A stretch of 64,000 nt of DNA from an uncultured Rivibacter sp. (GCA_946480925.1 CAMLLU010000015.1:1-64000), one strand, 5' to 3'; shown: positions 40,129-50,750, counted from the stretch's first letter. The notes: generated by a model not told the origin, from the letters alone. Numbers and translations are program-made.

Positions 40129-41556
40129 TCAGGGCTTCCCACCCAATAGTGCAGCCACCTTGCGCTTGGGTTTGATGAAGCGGGACAGCCCGGTCGCCGC
40201 TGGAGCCTGCGCAGCCTTTTTCTCCCACGCAGGGTCGGCATTGGCGTCCGGCTCATAAGGTTGATCGAACAGTGGATCTGCCGGCGGCGCAGGCGGCTTG
40301 GCAAGACGACGCGGCTGGGAAGACGCCTCTCGCGGCACCTCTTCACCGCCGAATTCACGGCGGGGCGAGCGCCTGGGCCGGTCGTCGTCCAAGTCCAGCG
40401 GCTCGATATCGAGCTTCTTCTTGATGAGCTTTTCAATTTCGGCCGTCAGCCGGCTGTCGTCTTTTGCTACCAGCGTAATCGCCAAGCCTGATGCACCAGC
40501 CCGGCCGGTGCGGCCGATGCGATGCACGTAGTCTTCGGCGTTGAACGGCACGTCGAAATTGAAGACAGCCGGAAGGTCCGCGATGTCGAGACCACGCGCC
40601 GCGACATCGGTGGCCACCAGGAGGTCGACCTCGCCGGCCTTGAACGCAGCCAACGACTTGAGCCGCTCGTCCTGCGACTTGTCACCATGCAACGCCGAGG
40701 TCCGCAGACCGTCGCGCTCGAAAGCTCGCGCCAGGCGCGCGGCGCCAAGCTTGGAATTGACGAACACGATGCTCTGGGTGATGGAACGTTCACGCAGCAG
40801 TTGCCGCACAGCACGGCGCTTGTCGTCCTCTTCGACGCGATAGAAGCGCTGCTCCACCGTCGACGCAGTGGCATTGGGGCGCGCCACCTCCACCAGCACG
40901 GGGTGCTGCAGATAGCTTTGCGCGAGCTTCTTGATTTCGGGTGAAAACGTGGCAGAGAACAACAGCGTCTGCCGCTGCTGCGGCAGGTGGCTGAGGATGC
41001 GCTGCAGGTCAGGCAGGAAGCCGATGTCGAGCATGCGGTCGGCTTCGTCGAGCACCACGTACTCCACCTGGCTCAACGAGCAGTTCTTGGCCTGGATGTG
41101 GTCCAGCAGCCGGCCGGGGGTGGCAATGAGCACCTCCACGCCGCGCTTGAGTTCCGCGGTCTGCGGAGCCATGTCGATGCCGCCGAAGACGACCGTCGAG
41201 CGCAGCTGCGAGTGCTTGGCATAGGCCTTTACGTTCACGGCCACCTGATCGGCCAGCTCGCGGGTGGGCGCAAGCACTAGCGCACGCACGGGGTGGCGCG
41301 CTGGAGACGCACTCGAGTTCTCATGCCGCAGCATCTTCTGCAGCAGAGGCAACGAAAAGGCCGCGGTCTTGCCGGTGCCTGTTTGCGCAGCGCCCATCAC
41401 GTCGCGCCCATCGAGCACGATGGGAATGGCCTTGGCCTGGATGGGTGTCATCGTCGCGTAGCCGGAGTCGGCTACGGCACGCAACAGCTTGGCGTCGAGC
41501 GGCAGGGTGTCGAAGCGGGCCGGCGCCAGCTGCTGTTCCGTGGAGATTTCGGTCAT
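40129..41556 (-). CDS. rhlE: DEAD-box RNA helicase, RhlE type
   Basis: 475 residues. Q motif YATMTPIQAKAIPIVL, motif I AQTGTGKT, motif II VLDEADRMLD, motif III SATFS, motif V ATDVAARGLDI and motif VI HRIGRTGRAG are complete. The C-terminal extension is basic and Pro-rich (RPRRSPRREFGG, ending IKPKRKVAALLGGKP). Unwinds RNA in ribosome assembly and mRNA decay. Confidence 0.93.
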   Translation of the reverse strand: MTEISTEQQLAPARFDTLPLDAKLLRAVADSGYATMTPIQAKAIPIVLDGRDVMGAAQTGTGKTAAFSLPLLQKMLRHENSSASPARHPVRALVLAPTRELADQVAVNVKAYAKHSQLRSTVVFGGIDMAPQTAELKRGVEVLIATPGRLLDHIQAKNCSLSQVEYVVLDEADRMLDIGFLPDLQRILSHLPQQRQTLLFSATFSPEIKKLAQSYLQHPVLVEVARPNATASTVEQRFYRVEEDDKRRAVRQLLRERSITQSIVFVNSKLGAARLARAFERDGLRTSALHGDKSQDERLKSLAAFKAGEVDLLVATDVAARGLDIADLPAVFNFDVPFNAEDYVHRIGRTGRAGASGLAITLVAKDDSRLTAEIEKLIKKKLDIEPLDLDDDRPRRSPRREFGGEEVPREASSQPRRLAKPPAPPADPLFDQPYEPDANADPAWEKKAAQAPAATGLSRFIKPKRKVAALLGGKP

Positions 41557-41583
41557 CCGCGGATTATCCGCGACACACGGAAA

Positions 41584-42678
41584 TCACCGATTCACGACCA
41601 GGATACGGGGCGTCGCGAAGCGCACGATGCTGCGATACAGGAATACGTACGACGCCACGAACAGGGCGATGAATGTCGCAAGGACGCCGGTGCTGTCCCA
41701 CCAAAGCACCGCCGGGGCCACGGACAGCGAACACAGCAACCATAGGTATGGCGATGTCATCGAGTTGCGGCGCACCAGCACGTCGGCGTCCCGACTGCCA
41801 ATGGCCCAGCGCATCAGCCGGCGATAAATCAACGTGTGGAGGTGGATGCCGTCGGGCATGCCCATTGCCTGCCCGCGCACGAACTTGCGGCGGTACATCG
41901 AGAACATGGTCTCGAAGATCGGGTAGGCGCACAGCAGAACCGGGAAGATGGGCGAAACGTCCGGGTTGCGATGCACCAGCAGGATGCTCAGCTCCACCAG
42001 CACGAAGCCGAGGAAATACGCCCCGCCGTCACCCAGGAAAACCAATCCGCGCGGGAAATTCCACAGAAAGAAACCGAGTACCGCGCCAACAGTGGCCAAG
42101 GCCAAGCCAGCCACGAACGTGTCACCGACCTGCATGGCCACATAGGCCAAGCCTGACAGCATGATGGCCGAACACATCGATGCCAGCCCATTCATGCCGT
42201 CGATGATGTTCACCGAATTGGAAACACCGGCCACCATGAACAGTGTTACCAGCCAAGCGCCGAGTGGAAAGCTGACGACGAATTCCAATCCCGGAATGTC
42301 AGTGCGCAGGATCAGCGCGTCGAGCAGCCATACGCCCAAAGCACCGGAGAGCACCGTGGCGGCCAACCGCCGGCGCGGAGAAATATTCTTGGTGAGGTCT
42401 TCCCACAAGCCGACCGCGAAAGCCGGCAGGCTGCACAACAACATGGCCCAGACCGACCAGCTCTGGCTTGCCGAGCGGAATGACAGGGCTGCAACGCCAA
42501 GTGTGAAGCCGACAAAGATGCCGATGCCGCCGATGCGAGGCACAGACCGCGCATGCATTTTTTGTGGGCCGGAGAGATCGAAGTCGCCGGTGATGTGGCC
42601 ATGCATACGAGCCGAGCGGATGACCAGCAACGTGGCGATGGCAGCCGCTGCAAAGGCAAGAAGCAGAACCAGGAGCAT
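41584..42678 (-). CDS. Undecaprenyl-phosphate sugar-phosphate transferase, WecA/MraY family
   Basis: About 364 residues with some ten membrane segments. Family marks: PRIGGIGIF in an early loop, NSVNIIDGMNGLASMCSAIM (Mg-binding Asp region), FLGDGGAYFLGFVL, and the HIHLHTLIYRR carbohydrate-recognition loop typical of WecA/WbpL-type enzymes. It would transfer a HexNAc-1-phosphate to undecaprenyl phosphate, priming glycan assembly. The ATG at 42678 is preferred over a GTG at 42702. It is divergent from the polysaccharide cluster that begins at 42828 and may supply its first sugar. Confidence 0.85.
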   Translation of the reverse strand: MLLVLLLAFAAAAIATLLVIRSARMHGHITGDFDLSGPQKMHARSVPRIGGIGIFVGFTLGVAALSFRSASQSWSVWAMLLCSLPAFAVGLWEDLTKNISPRRRLAATVLSGALGVWLLDALILRTDIPGLEFVVSFPLGAWLVTLFMVAGVSNSVNIIDGMNGLASMCSAIMLSGLAYVAMQVGDTFVAGLALATVGAVLGFFLWNFPRGLVFLGDGGAYFLGFVLVELSILLVHRNPDVSPIFPVLLCAYPIFETMFSMYRRKFVRGQAMGMPDGIHLHTLIYRRLMRWAIGSRDADVLVRRNSMTSPYLWLLCSLSVAPAVLWWDSTGVLATFIALFVASYVFLYRSIVRFATPRILVVNR

Positions 42679-42737
42679 CGCGCGAGTGTAACGGCGCGTC
42701 ACCTCTGGCTATCTGAGAAACAGCCCGTGCTGATACA

Positions 42738-42753
42738 GGTTGTCTCGACAACC
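42738..42753. promoter_or_regulatory. Inverted repeat upstream of rfbB
   Basis: GGTTGT / ACAACC with a 4-base spacer, about 75 bases before the rfbB start and in the divergent region with the WecA-family gene. Candidate operator or weak hairpin; no regulator assigned. Confidence 0.3.
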
Positions 42754-42827
42754 CCACAAGTAAACTCGCCCCGCACTGCAGTCCAGTCAAACTGGCCCCG
42801 AGCCCCCTTCCAACAAGACGACATCAC

Positions 42828-43892
42828 ATGATCTTCATCACCGGCGGCGCTGGCTTCATCGGCGGCAATTTTGTTCATCATTGGTTCGAGCGCAGCGACG
42901 AACCGGTGATCGTGTTGGACAAGCTCACCTATGCAGGCAACCCAGTCACCATCGCCGAGTATCTGAAGGCTGGCCGAGCCTCGTTGGCCAAGATCGACAT
43001 CTGCGATCGGGACGCCGTGCGCGGCCTGCTGCAACAGCATCGCCCGCGCGCGGTGCTGCACTTTGCAGCCGAAAGCCACGTCGACCGCTCGATCCATGGT
43101 CCTGGCGAGTTCATCCAGACCAACATGGTGGGCACCTTCAGCCTGTTGGAAGAAACGCGCGCCTACTGGAGGAATTCGCTGGCCAGCAACGAGAAGGAGT
43201 CTTTCCGCTTCCTGCACGTCTCGACCGACGAGGTGTATGGCTCCCTGTCTGACACAGACCCAGCGTTCAGCGAGACCACGTCCTACGCGCCCAACAGCCC
43301 CTATTCGGCCAGCAAGGCCGGCAGCGACCACCTGGTACGCGCCTACCACCACACCTATGGCCTGCCCACGCTGACCACCAACTGCAGCAACAACTATGGG
43401 CCGTATCACTTCCCCGAGAAGCTGATCCCGCTGATGATCCTCAATGCCCTCGAAGGCAAGCCGCTGCCGGTATACGGCGATGGGCAGAACATCCGCGACT
43501 GGCTTTATGTGCGCGACCATTGCGAGGCCATCTGCCAGGTGCTACAGAAAGGGCGGCCCGGCGAAACCTACAACGTCGGCGGCAAGAACGAAGTGAAGAA
43601 CATCGACGTGGTCACGACGATCTGCCGCAAGCTCGATGCGCTGCGTCCGCGAGCGGGCGCAGCGCGCTACGAGGAACTGATCACCTACGTGGCAGACCGC
43701 CCGGGGCATGACCGCCGTTACGCGATCGACCCACGCAAGATCGAGCGCGAAATCGGCTGGCGGCCGGCTGAAACCTTCGACAGCGGTATCGACAAGACCA
43801 TGCGCTGGTACCTCGACAACAACGTGTGGATCGACAGCGTGCGCACTGGTGCCTACCGCGAATGGATGACCACCAACTACGCCGCACGATGA
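42828..43892 (+). CDS. rfbB: dTDP-glucose 4,6-dehydratase
   Basis: 354 residues, first committed step of dTDP-L-rhamnose synthesis after RfbA. Rossmann [33 protein letters not shown], catalytic Tyr-Lys in [12 protein letters not shown] and [12 protein letters not shown]. The start at 42828 begins directly with the Rossmann motif. Ends in an ATGA overlap with rfbD. First gene of the plus-strand polysaccharide cluster. Confidence 0.97.
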   Translation: MIFITGGAGFIGGNFVHHWFERSDEPVIVLDKLTYAGNPVTIAEYLKAGRASLAKIDICDRDAVRGLLQQHRPRAVLHFAAESHVDRSIHGPGEFIQTNMVGTFSLLEETRAYWRNSLASNEKESFRFLHVSTDEVYGSLSDTDPAFSETTSYAPNSPYSASKAGSDHLVRAYHHTYGLPTLTTNCSNNYGPYHFPEKLIPLMILNALEGKPLPVYGDGQNIRDWLYVRDHCEAICQVLQKGRPGETYNVGGKNEVKNIDVVTTICRKLDALRPRAGAARYEELITYVADRPGHDRRYAIDPRKIEREIGWRPAETFDSGIDKTMRWYLDNNVWIDSVRTGAYREWMTTNYAAR

Positions 43893-44785
43893 AACTCCTG
43901 TTGCTCGGCAAGAACGGTCAGGTCGGGTGGGAGCTGCAGCGTGCGCTGGCCCCCCTCGGTGAAGTGGTAGCGCTCGACCGCCACGGCGCTCACGGCCTGC
44001 ATGGCGATCTTTCACAGCCAGACGCCCTGCGCGCCACGGTACGAAACCTGCGACCTGACGTGATCGTCAATGCTGCGGCCTACACCGCGGTAGACAAGGC
44101 GGAAAGCGAACCTGCCCTGGCACGCACGCTCAACGCGGAAGCGCCTGCGGCCTTGGCGCAGGAAGCGGCAGCCATTGGCGCCTGGCTGGTGCACTACAGC
44201 ACTGACTACGTGTTCGATGGCAGCGGTAACGCCGCACGTGACGAGCAGGCGCCGACCGCCCCGCTTTCCATCTATGGGCAGACCAAGCTCGAAGGCGAAC
44301 AGGCCATCGCCGCGAGTGGCTGCAAGCATCTGACCTTCCGCACCAGCTGGGTCTATGCCGCACGTGGCGGCAACTTCGCGAAGACGATGCTCAAGCTGGC
44401 TGGTGAACGCGATCAACTGCGCGTGGTGGCCGACCAGATCGGTGCGCCGACTGGGGCGGACTTGATTGCCGACGTGACTGCGCACGCGTTGCACGAAGCC
44501 CTGCGCCAGCCCAGCGTCAGCGGCCTGTACAACTTGGCAGCAGGCGGTGAAGTCAGCTGGCATGGCTACGCCTGTCACGTCATCGAGTGGGCGCGTGCGC
44601 AAGGGCATGCCATCAAGGTAGCTGCCGACGCCGTGCAAGCCATTCCCTCGAATGACTACCCCACGCCGGCACGCCGGCCGCTCAATTCGCGCTTGAGCAC
44701 CGACAAGCTGCGAAGGGCATTCGGATTGGTGCTGCCTGCCTGGCAGAACGGTGTCGAGCGCATGCTCAGCGAAGTGTTGGGCTGA
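43889..44785 (+). CDS. rfbD: dTDP-4-dehydrorhamnose reductase
   Basis: 298 residues. [39 protein letters not shown], the YSTDYVFDG block and the active-site [12 protein letters not shown] identify RfbD. Start overlaps rfbB (ATGA). Converts dTDP-6-deoxy-xylo-4-hexulose, after RfbC, to dTDP-rhamnose. Confidence 0.96.
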   Translation: MKLLLLGKNGQVGWELQRALAPLGEVVALDRHGAHGLHGDLSQPDALRATVRNLRPDVIVNAAAYTAVDKAESEPALARTLNAEAPAALAQEAAAIGAWLVHYSTDYVFDGSGNAARDEQAPTAPLSIYGQTKLEGEQAIAASGCKHLTFRTSWVYAARGGNFAKTMLKLAGERDQLRVVADQIGAPTGADLIADVTAHALHEALRQPSVSGLYNLAAGGEVSWHGYACHVIEWARAQGHAIKVAADAVQAIPSNDYPTPARRPLNSRLSTDKLRRAFGLVLPAWQNGVERMLSEVLG

Positions 44786-44916
44786 AGAACCGCGAGACAA
44801 TCGGGCCCCTGTCCTGGGGGGTCATGGCCTGATCTGTGGGCCAGCTTTTGGCTTCAGAATCCCAGCCCAGCAGGCACAAACGTGCTCGACTCCGCTTCAA
44901 CGTCTTCCAAGACCCT

Positions 44917-46212
44917 ATGAGCCTCGCAAACACCACTGTGGCCGTCATCGGCCTTGGCTATGTCGGCCTGCCCCTGGCCGTCGCCTTCGGCAAGCAGTAC
45001 CGCACCTTCGGCCTCGACCTGTCGAAGGAAAAGGTCGAGGCCTACAAGCGCTTCGTGGACCCCACCGGCGAAGTTTCCACCGAGGAACTGCGCGCCGCCA
45101 CGCAGCTGCACTGCACCACTGACCCCGCTGTCCTCAAAGAGGCCGACTTCATCGTCGTCGCGGTGCCGACACCGGTAGACGATGCCCACCGCCCGGACTT
45201 CACGCCACTGGTGAAGAGCTCTGAAAGCGTGGGCAAATACATCAAGCCAGGCGCGATCGTCGTGTACGAATCGACCGTCTACCCTGGCGCCACCGAAGAG
45301 GTGTGCATCCCCATCATCGAGCGCCTGTCGGGCCTGAAGTGGAAGCAAGACTTCTTCGTCGGCTACAGCCCCGAGCGCATCAACCCCGGTGACAAGGAAC
45401 GCACGCTCACGAAGATCGTGAAGGTCGTTTCGGGCGATACGCCGAAAACACTGGCAGTCGTTCAGAACATGTACGGCTCCGTCATCACGGCGGGCGTGTA
45501 CCCGGCGAGCAGCATCAAGGTAGCTGAAGCCGCCAAAGTGATCGAGAACACACAGCGCGACCTCAACATTGCGCTGATGAACGAGCTGGCTGTCATCTTC
45601 AAGCGCATCGGCATCGACACACTCGAAGTGCTGGAAGCTGCCGGCACGAAATGGAACTTCCTGCCCTTCCGCCCTGGCCTCGTAGGCGGTCATTGCATCG
45701 GCGTGGACCCGTACTACCTGACGCACAAGGCCGAAATGCTGGGCTACCACCCGCAGGTGATCCTGGCCGGCCGGCGCATCAACGACAACATGGGCAAGTT
45801 CATCGCCGAGCAGACAGTGAAGGAAATGCTCTCTGCGGACCTGCCCGTGAAGGGCTCCGACGTGATCGTGCTGGGCCTCACCTTCAAGGAAAACTGCCCT
45901 GACCTGCGTAACAGCAAGGTCATCGACGTGATTCGCGAACTGCAGAGCTATGGCATCAACGTGCACGTGTGCGACCCCACAGCCGAATCGGCCGAGGCCG
46001 AGCATGAATACGGCGTGAAACTCACCGCCTGGGACAACCTGCCGAACAGCGCGCGCACCATCGTGGCAGCCGTGGCGCACCGCGAGTTCAAGGAACTTTC
46101 CGCGCCCGTGCTGGCCCGCAAAATCGGCAAGGGCGGCGTATTCGTCGACGTGAAATGCGCTTTCGACGCCAAGACGCTCGAAAGCGAAGGCCTGAAGGTC
46201 TGGCGACTGTAA
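44917..46212 (+). CDS. tviB: UDP-N-acetylhexosamine 6-dehydrogenase (TviB/WbpO type)
   Basis: 431 residues, a two-step NAD-dependent dehydrogenase. N-terminal AVIGLGYVGLPLAVAFG, STVYPGATEEVC, and the catalytic Cys loop VGGHCIGVDPYYLTHKAE. Sequence is of the TviB/WbpO group rather than UDP-glucose dehydrogenase. It sits next to a WbpP-type epimerase, so the predicted product is UDP-N-acetyl-galactosaminuronic acid. The ATG at 44917 begins the conserved part; a 131-base gap precedes it. Confidence 0.9.
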   Translation: MSLANTTVAVIGLGYVGLPLAVAFGKQYRTFGLDLSKEKVEAYKRFVDPTGEVSTEELRAATQLHCTTDPAVLKEADFIVVAVPTPVDDAHRPDFTPLVKSSESVGKYIKPGAIVVYESTVYPGATEEVCIPIIERLSGLKWKQDFFVGYSPERINPGDKERTLTKIVKVVSGDTPKTLAVVQNMYGSVITAGVYPASSIKVAEAAKVIENTQRDLNIALMNELAVIFKRIGIDTLEVLEAAGTKWNFLPFRPGLVGGHCIGVDPYYLTHKAEMLGYHPQVILAGRRINDNMGKFIAEQTVKEMLSADLPVKGSDVIVLGLTFKENCPDLRNSKVIDVIRELQSYGINVHVCDPTAESAEAEHEYGVKLTAWDNLPNSARTIVAAVAHREFKELSAPVLARKIGKGGVFVDVKCAFDAKTLESEGLKVWRL

Positions 46213-46221
46213 GAGGGTACG

Positions 46222-47250
46222 TTGACGACAGCATACGAACGCGCACTGAGCGACCTGCGCAAGGCTCCACGCCAGTGGCTCATCACCGGCGTGGCCGGAT
46301 TCATTGGCAGCCACCTGCTCGAAACCCTGTTGCAACATGGCCAACAGGTGGTCGGCCTCGACAACTTTGCCACCGGTCACCGGCACAACCTCGATGCTGT
46401 GCAACGCAACGTGGCGCCCGAGCAGTGGGCGCGCTTTCGCTTCATCGAGGCCGACATCCGCGACCCGGCTGCCTGCCAGGAAGCCTGTGCCGGAGCAGAC
46501 TACGTGCTGCACCAGGCTGCCCTCGGCTCGGTGCCACGCTCCATCAACGACCCATTGACCACCAACGCGGCCAACATCACCGGCTTCTTGAACATGCTGG
46601 TGGCGGCACGCGATGCCAAGGCGCGCCGCTTCGTCTATGCAGCCAGCAGCTCGACCTACGGCGACCACCCCGGCCTGCCGAAAGTAGAAGACCGCATCGG
46701 CAAGCCTCTGTCGCCCTATGCAGTGACCAAATACGTGAACGAGCTTTATGCCGACGTGTTTGCCCGCTGCTACGGCATGGAATCCGTCGGGCTTCGATAC
46801 TTCAACGTGTTCGGCCCCAGGCAAGACCCGCAAGGCGCCTATGCAGCCGTGATTCCCAAGTGGGCAGCGTCCATCCTCCGCGGCGAGGCGGTCTACATCA
46901 ACGGCGACGGTGAAACGAGCCGAGACTTCTGCTTCGTGGCCAACGCCGTGCAGGCCAACCTGCTGGCGGCCACCACTGCAAACCCTGAAGCGGTGAACCA
47001 GATCTACAACGTGGCAGTGGGCGACCAGACCACGCTCAACCAGCTGTACACGCTGCTGGCCGAGCAGCTGAAAGCGCGCCAACCGAGCCTGGTCCCAGCC
47101 GAGCCCGTGTATCGCGATTTCCGCAGCGGTGACGTTCGCCACTCCCGGGCCGACATCGGCAAGGCACGTGAGCGGCTGGGCTACCAGCCTACACATCGCA
47201 TCGGTGAAGGGCTCGACGTGGCGGCCGACTGGTACACGCGAAACGTTTGA
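46222..47250 (+). CDS. wbpP: UDP-N-acetylglucosamine C4-epimerase (WbpP type)
   Basis: 342 residues, SDR epimerase. Very close by eye to P. aeruginosa Wbp[37 protein letters not shown], the catalytic [12 protein letters not shown] and [31 protein letters not shown]. The start is a TTG at 46222 preceded by AGAGGG, nine bases after the dehydrogenase stop. Converts UDP-GlcNAc to UDP-GalNAc (or the uronates). Confidence 0.9.
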   Translation: MTTAYERALSDLRKAPRQWLITGVAGFIGSHLLETLLQHGQQVVGLDNFATGHRHNLDAVQRNVAPEQWARFRFIEADIRDPAACQEACAGADYVLHQAALGSVPRSINDPLTTNAANITGFLNMLVAARDAKARRFVYAASSSTYGDHPGLPKVEDRIGKPLSPYAVTKYVNELYADVFARCYGMESVGLRYFNVFGPRQDPQGAYAAVIPKWAASILRGEAVYINGDGETSRDFCFVANAVQANLLAATTANPEAVNQIYNVAVGDQTTLNQLYTLLAEQLKARQPSLVPAEPVYRDFRSGDVRHSRADIGKARERLGYQPTHRIGEGLDVAADWYTRNV

Positions 47251-47335
47251 CCACTCGTAACGGCCGGGCTGTGCCGGCGTTGTGCGCTGCGACAATCCGG
47301 GCAGGCCTTTGCGCCACTCAAGGAGCAACGCACTC

Positions 47336-48226
47336 ATGAGCACACTTCCCCGCAAGGGCATCATCCTCGCCGGAGGTTCCGGCACACGGCTGCACCCGGC
47401 CACGCTTTCCATCAGCAAGCAGCTGCTGCCGGTGTACGACAAGCCGATGGTCTACTACCCGCTCAGCACCCTGATGCTGGCGGGCATTCGCGACATCCTC
47501 GTCATCAGCACACCGCAGGACACACCTCGCTTCGAAGCGCTGTTGGGCGATGGCAGCCGCTGGGGCATCAACCTCAGCTACTGCGTGCAACCAAGCCCAG
47601 ACGGGTTGGCACAAGCGTTCATCCTGGGCCGGCAATTCGTGAACGGCCGCCCCAGCGCACTCGTGTTGGGAGACAACATCTTCTATGGCCACGACTTCCA
47701 ACGGCTGCTGAGCAACGCCACGGCCCGTGAACGGGGGGCCAGCGTGTTTGCCTACCATGTGCACGACCCGGAGCGCTATGGCGTGGTGGAGTTCGATGCC
47801 GAGCAACGGGCCCTCAGCATCGAAGAAAAGCCCAAGGCACCCAAGAGCAGCTATGCCGTCACGGGGCTTTATTTCTACGACGAGCAGGTGTGCGACATTG
47901 CCGCCGACATCGAGCCTTCGGCACGCGGTGAGCTTGAGATCACCGACGTGAATGCACGCTACCTCACGAAGGAGCAACTCAACGTCGAAATCATGGGCCG
48001 CGGCTACGCGTGGCTCGACACAGGCACACATGACAGCCTTCTCGAGGCCAGCCAGTTCATCGCAACGCTGGAAAAGCGCCAAGGACTCAAGGTGGCCTGC
48101 CTGGAAGAGATTGCCTATCGCTCGAAGTGGATCACCGAGGAAGAGCTGGAGCGCCAGGCGCAGCCCATGCTCAAGAACGGCTACGGCCAATACCTGCTGA
48201 AGGTGCTGAAGGAAAAGGTGTTCTGA
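47336..48226 (+). CDS. rfbA: Glucose-1-phosphate thymidylyltransferase
   Basis: 296 residues. Nucleotidyltransferase loop [36 protein letters not shown] and [15 protein letters not shown]. Makes dTDP-glucose, feeding RfbB. AAGGAG ribosome site before the ATG at 47336. Followed by rfbC after 2 bases. Confidence 0.97.
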   Translation: MSTLPRKGIILAGGSGTRLHPATLSISKQLLPVYDKPMVYYPLSTLMLAGIRDILVISTPQDTPRFEALLGDGSRWGINLSYCVQPSPDGLAQAFILGRQFVNGRPSALVLGDNIFYGHDFQRLLSNATARERGASVFAYHVHDPERYGVVEFDAEQRALSIEEKPKAPKSSYAVTGLYFYDEQVCDIAADIEPSARGELEITDVNARYLTKEQLNVEIMGRGYAWLDTGTHDSLLEASQFIATLEKRQGLKVACLEEIAYRSKWITEEELERQAQPMLKNGYGQYLLKVLKEKVF

Positions 48227-48228
48227 AG

Positions 48229-48780
48229 ATGAAAGTGACCCGAACAGCGCTGCCTGAAGTGCTGGTGATCGAACCCAAGGTGTTCGGCGACGAGCGTGGC
48301 TTCTTCATGGAGAGCTTCAACCAGCGCGCCTTCAACGAAGCCGTGGGTTACGAAGTGAGCTTCGTGCAGGACAACCACTCGCGGTCCAGCAAGGGCGTGC
48401 TGCGCGGCCTGCACTACCAGCTGCCACCACATGCACAAGGCAAGCTCGTGCGCGTGGTGAGCGGCGCCGTGTTCGACGTGGCGGTGGACATGCGGCGCAG
48501 CAGCCCGAATTTCGGCAAGTGGGTGGGCGAAGAACTCAGCGCCACCAACCACAAGCAGCTGTGGATTCCGCCAGGCTTCGCGCACGGCTTTCTCGTATTG
48601 AGCGAAACGGCGGACTTTCTCTACAAGACAACCGACTACTACGCGCCGCAGGCCGAAGGCGCAGTACGCTGGAACGATGAACGCATCGGCATCGCCTGGC
48701 CTCAGGTGAATGTCGAGTTGCAGCTCTCCACAAAAGATACCGCCGCACCAAACTTCGTTGGTGCCATCAGTTTCGACTGA
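48229..48780 (+). CDS. rfbC: dTDP-4-dehydrorhamnose 3,5-epimerase
   Basis: 183 residues, cupin epimerase. FGDERGFFMESFNQ, VQDNHSRSSKGVLRGLHYQ (active-site His and Lys region) and WIPPGFAHGFLVLSE. Completes the rhamnose pathway with rfbB, D and A. A weak CCCGC/GCGGG hairpin follows at 48799-48815. Confidence 0.97.
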   Translation: MKVTRTALPEVLVIEPKVFGDERGFFMESFNQRAFNEAVGYEVSFVQDNHSRSSKGVLRGLHYQLPPHAQGKLVRVVSGAVFDVAVDMRRSSPNFGKWVGEELSATNHKQLWIPPGFAHGFLVLSETADFLYKTTDYYAPQAEGAVRWNDERIGIAWPQVNVELQLSTKDTAAPNFVGAISFD

Positions 48781-48857
48781 CAGCGCCGGCTGTTGTGACC
48801 CGCCAAAAATGCGGGCTCATACGGCTGAGCCTCATCACAAAGCTCGTCTACACTCGC

Positions 48858-48876
48858 GCGTTCATGCGATGAACGC
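48858..48876. promoter_or_regulatory. Perfect palindrome before the MarR-type gene
   Basis: GCGTTCAT / ATGAACGC, 8-base arms with 3-base spacer, ending 15 bases before the ATG of the EPS MarR regulator. Arm length and placement fit an autorepression operator for a MarR-family dimer, or a leader hairpin occluding the start. Confidence 0.5.
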
Positions 48877-48891
48877 AGCCGTGTGACGAGC

Positions 48892-49275
48892 ATGCCCCTT
48901 CCTTCCCCCGCCATCTCAGAAGCCGACTCTGCTGCCACGCTCGAGACTCTGCGGCTGCTTGCCGTTCGGCCCGAACTCTCGCAGCGGCAGCTCTCCAAAG
49001 AGCTCGGTCTGAGCCTGGGCAAGACGCACTACGTGCTGCATGCCTTGCTCGACAAAGGGCTGGTGAAGATCCAGAACTTCAAGCGCAGCGACAACAAGCT
49101 GGCTTATGCCTATTTGCTCACGCCCAAGGGCGCCAAGGAAAAACTGCGATTGACACGCACATTTCTTGCGCACAAGGAGAGAGAGTTCGAGCTACTGAAA
49201 AACACCATCGCACGGTTGAAGCAGGAGGTCCTTTATATGGATCCCTCGACTTCAGCGACACGCGCATCGCGCTGA
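48892..49275 (+). CDS. MarR-family EPS-associated transcriptional regulator
   Basis: 127 residues: winged helix (LRLLAVRPELSQRQLSKELG and LSLGKTHYVLHALLDKGLVK) then a helical C-terminus (LKNTIARLKQEVLYMD). It matches the EPS-associated MarR family that sits inside exopolysaccharide clusters. Start: ATG 48892 chosen; GTG at 48883 is in frame. The palindrome just upstream supports autoregulation. Confidence 0.85.
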   Translation: MPLPSPAISEADSAATLETLRLLAVRPELSQRQLSKELGLSLGKTHYVLHALLDKGLVKIQNFKRSDNKLAYAYLLTPKGAKEKLRLTRTFLAHKEREFELLKNTIARLKQEVLYMDPSTSATRASR

Positions 49276-49301
49276 CGTTGCTCACTCAAGGCTGAAGGCC
49301 C

Positions 49302-50750
49302 GTGCTCGGTCATACCGCCGCTTACTTTGTGATTCGCGCAGCTAACGGTGCAGTGGCATTCGCCTCACTATTTCTGTTGACTCGCCTGCTGCCGGCAGAT
49401 CAGTACGGTGCATATGCCCTTGGCATCACGGGCATCAACGTACTCGCATCGGTAATGTTCCAGTGGCTGAACGTGGCTGTTGCACGATTTCATGCGGCTG
49501 ACGCACTTGGCACCGGTGTACTGCTTGCCGAGACCCGCTGGCTCTTCGTCCGCGTTGCGGGAGCCATGCTGGCAATAGCTGCAAGCTGTGCCATGACAGG
49601 AGCATTGCTCAACGGACCTCCTGCCATGGCTTTGATCATCTCCGTCGGCGCACTGGTGATGGGGTTGCACAACCTAAACCTACAGTTCGCCAACGCGCGA
49701 GGTGAGCCGCTACGCTACGGGCTGCTAACCGCTTCACGCGCAGTGTTCACGCTGGCTGCGGCTATAGCACTGATATACGCCGGTTTCGGCAGCTCGGGTG
49801 CAGTGGCCGGTGTGGCGATAGGAGGGCTCTTCTCGGCCATCTTGTTTGGCATTCGCAACAACAAGCACAAGGCTGCCCCCGATCCTGAACTGCGCCGGAA
49901 GCTGGTGGCTTATGGGGTACCGCTTTCGCTCACCTACGTCTTCGTGCTGGTGCTTGATGCCTCGGATCGATTCATGATCGGTCTGTGGCACGGGACCTCG
50001 GCTGTAGCCAGCTATGCAGCCGCCTTTGATCTTGCGCAGCAAACTATCGGCGCGATCCTCAACGTGTTTTTTCTGGCCGGCTACCCGCGCGTCACCGTTG
50101 CATGGGAAGCCGGGGGGGCCAATGCAGCACGCATCGCCTTGGCTCCGTTGAGTCGCGGCATGCTCTTGGCTGCCCCTGCAATAGTGGGCGTGTTCGTTGG
50201 AATGGCACCTGAGATCGCGCACGTGATGTTCGGCAGCGCGCTCCGCGATCAAGCAGGAAGCTTGATACCGTGGATCGCGCTTGCAGTCGGGATGAGCTGC
50301 GTGAGAGGCTTCCTGTTGGACATCGCGCTTCATCTGACAAAGGCTGCACGCACTCACGTGTTTATCACCGCCACCATGGCAACGTTGAATGTAGCGCTCA
50401 ACTTCTTGCTCATCCCGCGCCTTGGAGCGGTGGGGGCAGCGATATCCGCAGCTGCCGCATTTTCACTTGGGACTTGTTTGAGTTGGTGGTTCGGACGCTC
50501 CGCCGACGTCTTTCCAGAGTTCGTATGTGAAGCGCTGAAGGCCGCAGCAGCACTTACGAGCATGGTGATCTGGCTGCGACTCTGTACCCCCGAGAGCGCC
50601 GGTGCAGGGCTTGGTGACATTGCAAGCGCCCTGACGAAGCTCGGGAGCGGCGCGCTCTTGTTTGCCATCGTGGCACTCGCCACCAACTTGTCCGGAACCC
50701 GGGGTTGGGTTGCCCACAAGCTCGCCGCTATCGGAGGGCGAGCCAAGTGA
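49302..50750 (+). CDS. Polysaccharide flippase, Wzx/PST-like
   Basis: 482 residues, about a dozen transmembrane helices with the MATE/PST look: MLGHTAAYFVIRAANGAVAF, LLTRLLPADQYGAYALGI, and repeated long hydrophobic stretches such as RLGAVGAAISAAAAFSLGT. It would flip lipid-linked oligosaccharide units across the inner membrane. GTG start with AAGG upstream; the stop overlaps the next gene by four bases. Confidence 0.82.
   Translation: MLGHTAAYFVIRAANGAVAFASLFLLTRLLPADQYGAYALGITGINVLASVMFQWLNVAVARFHAADALGTGVLLAETRWLFVRVAGAMLAIAASCAMTGALLNGPPAMALIISVGALVMGLHNLNLQFANARGEPLRYGLLTASRAVFTLAAAIALIYAGFGSSGAVAGVAIGGLFSAILFGIRNNKHKAAPDPELRRKLVAYGVPLSLTYVFVLVLDASDRFMIGLWHGTSAVASYAAAFDLAQQTIGAILNVFFLAGYPRVTVAWEAGGANAARIALAPLSRGMLLAAPAIVGVFVGMAPEIAHVMFGSALRDQAGSLIPWIALAVGMSCVRGFLLDIALHLTKAARTHVFITATMATLNVALNFLLIPRLGAVGAAISAAAAFSLGTCLSWWFGRSADVFPEFVCEALKAAAALTSMVIWLRLCTPESAGAGLGDIASALTKLGSGALLFAIVALATNLSGTRGWVAHKLAAIGGRAK

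Noticed and set aside
44854..47442. An 862-codon minus-strand frame across tviB and wbpP
   Set aside because: Antisense to two well-conserved genes, with no domain and no ribosome site.
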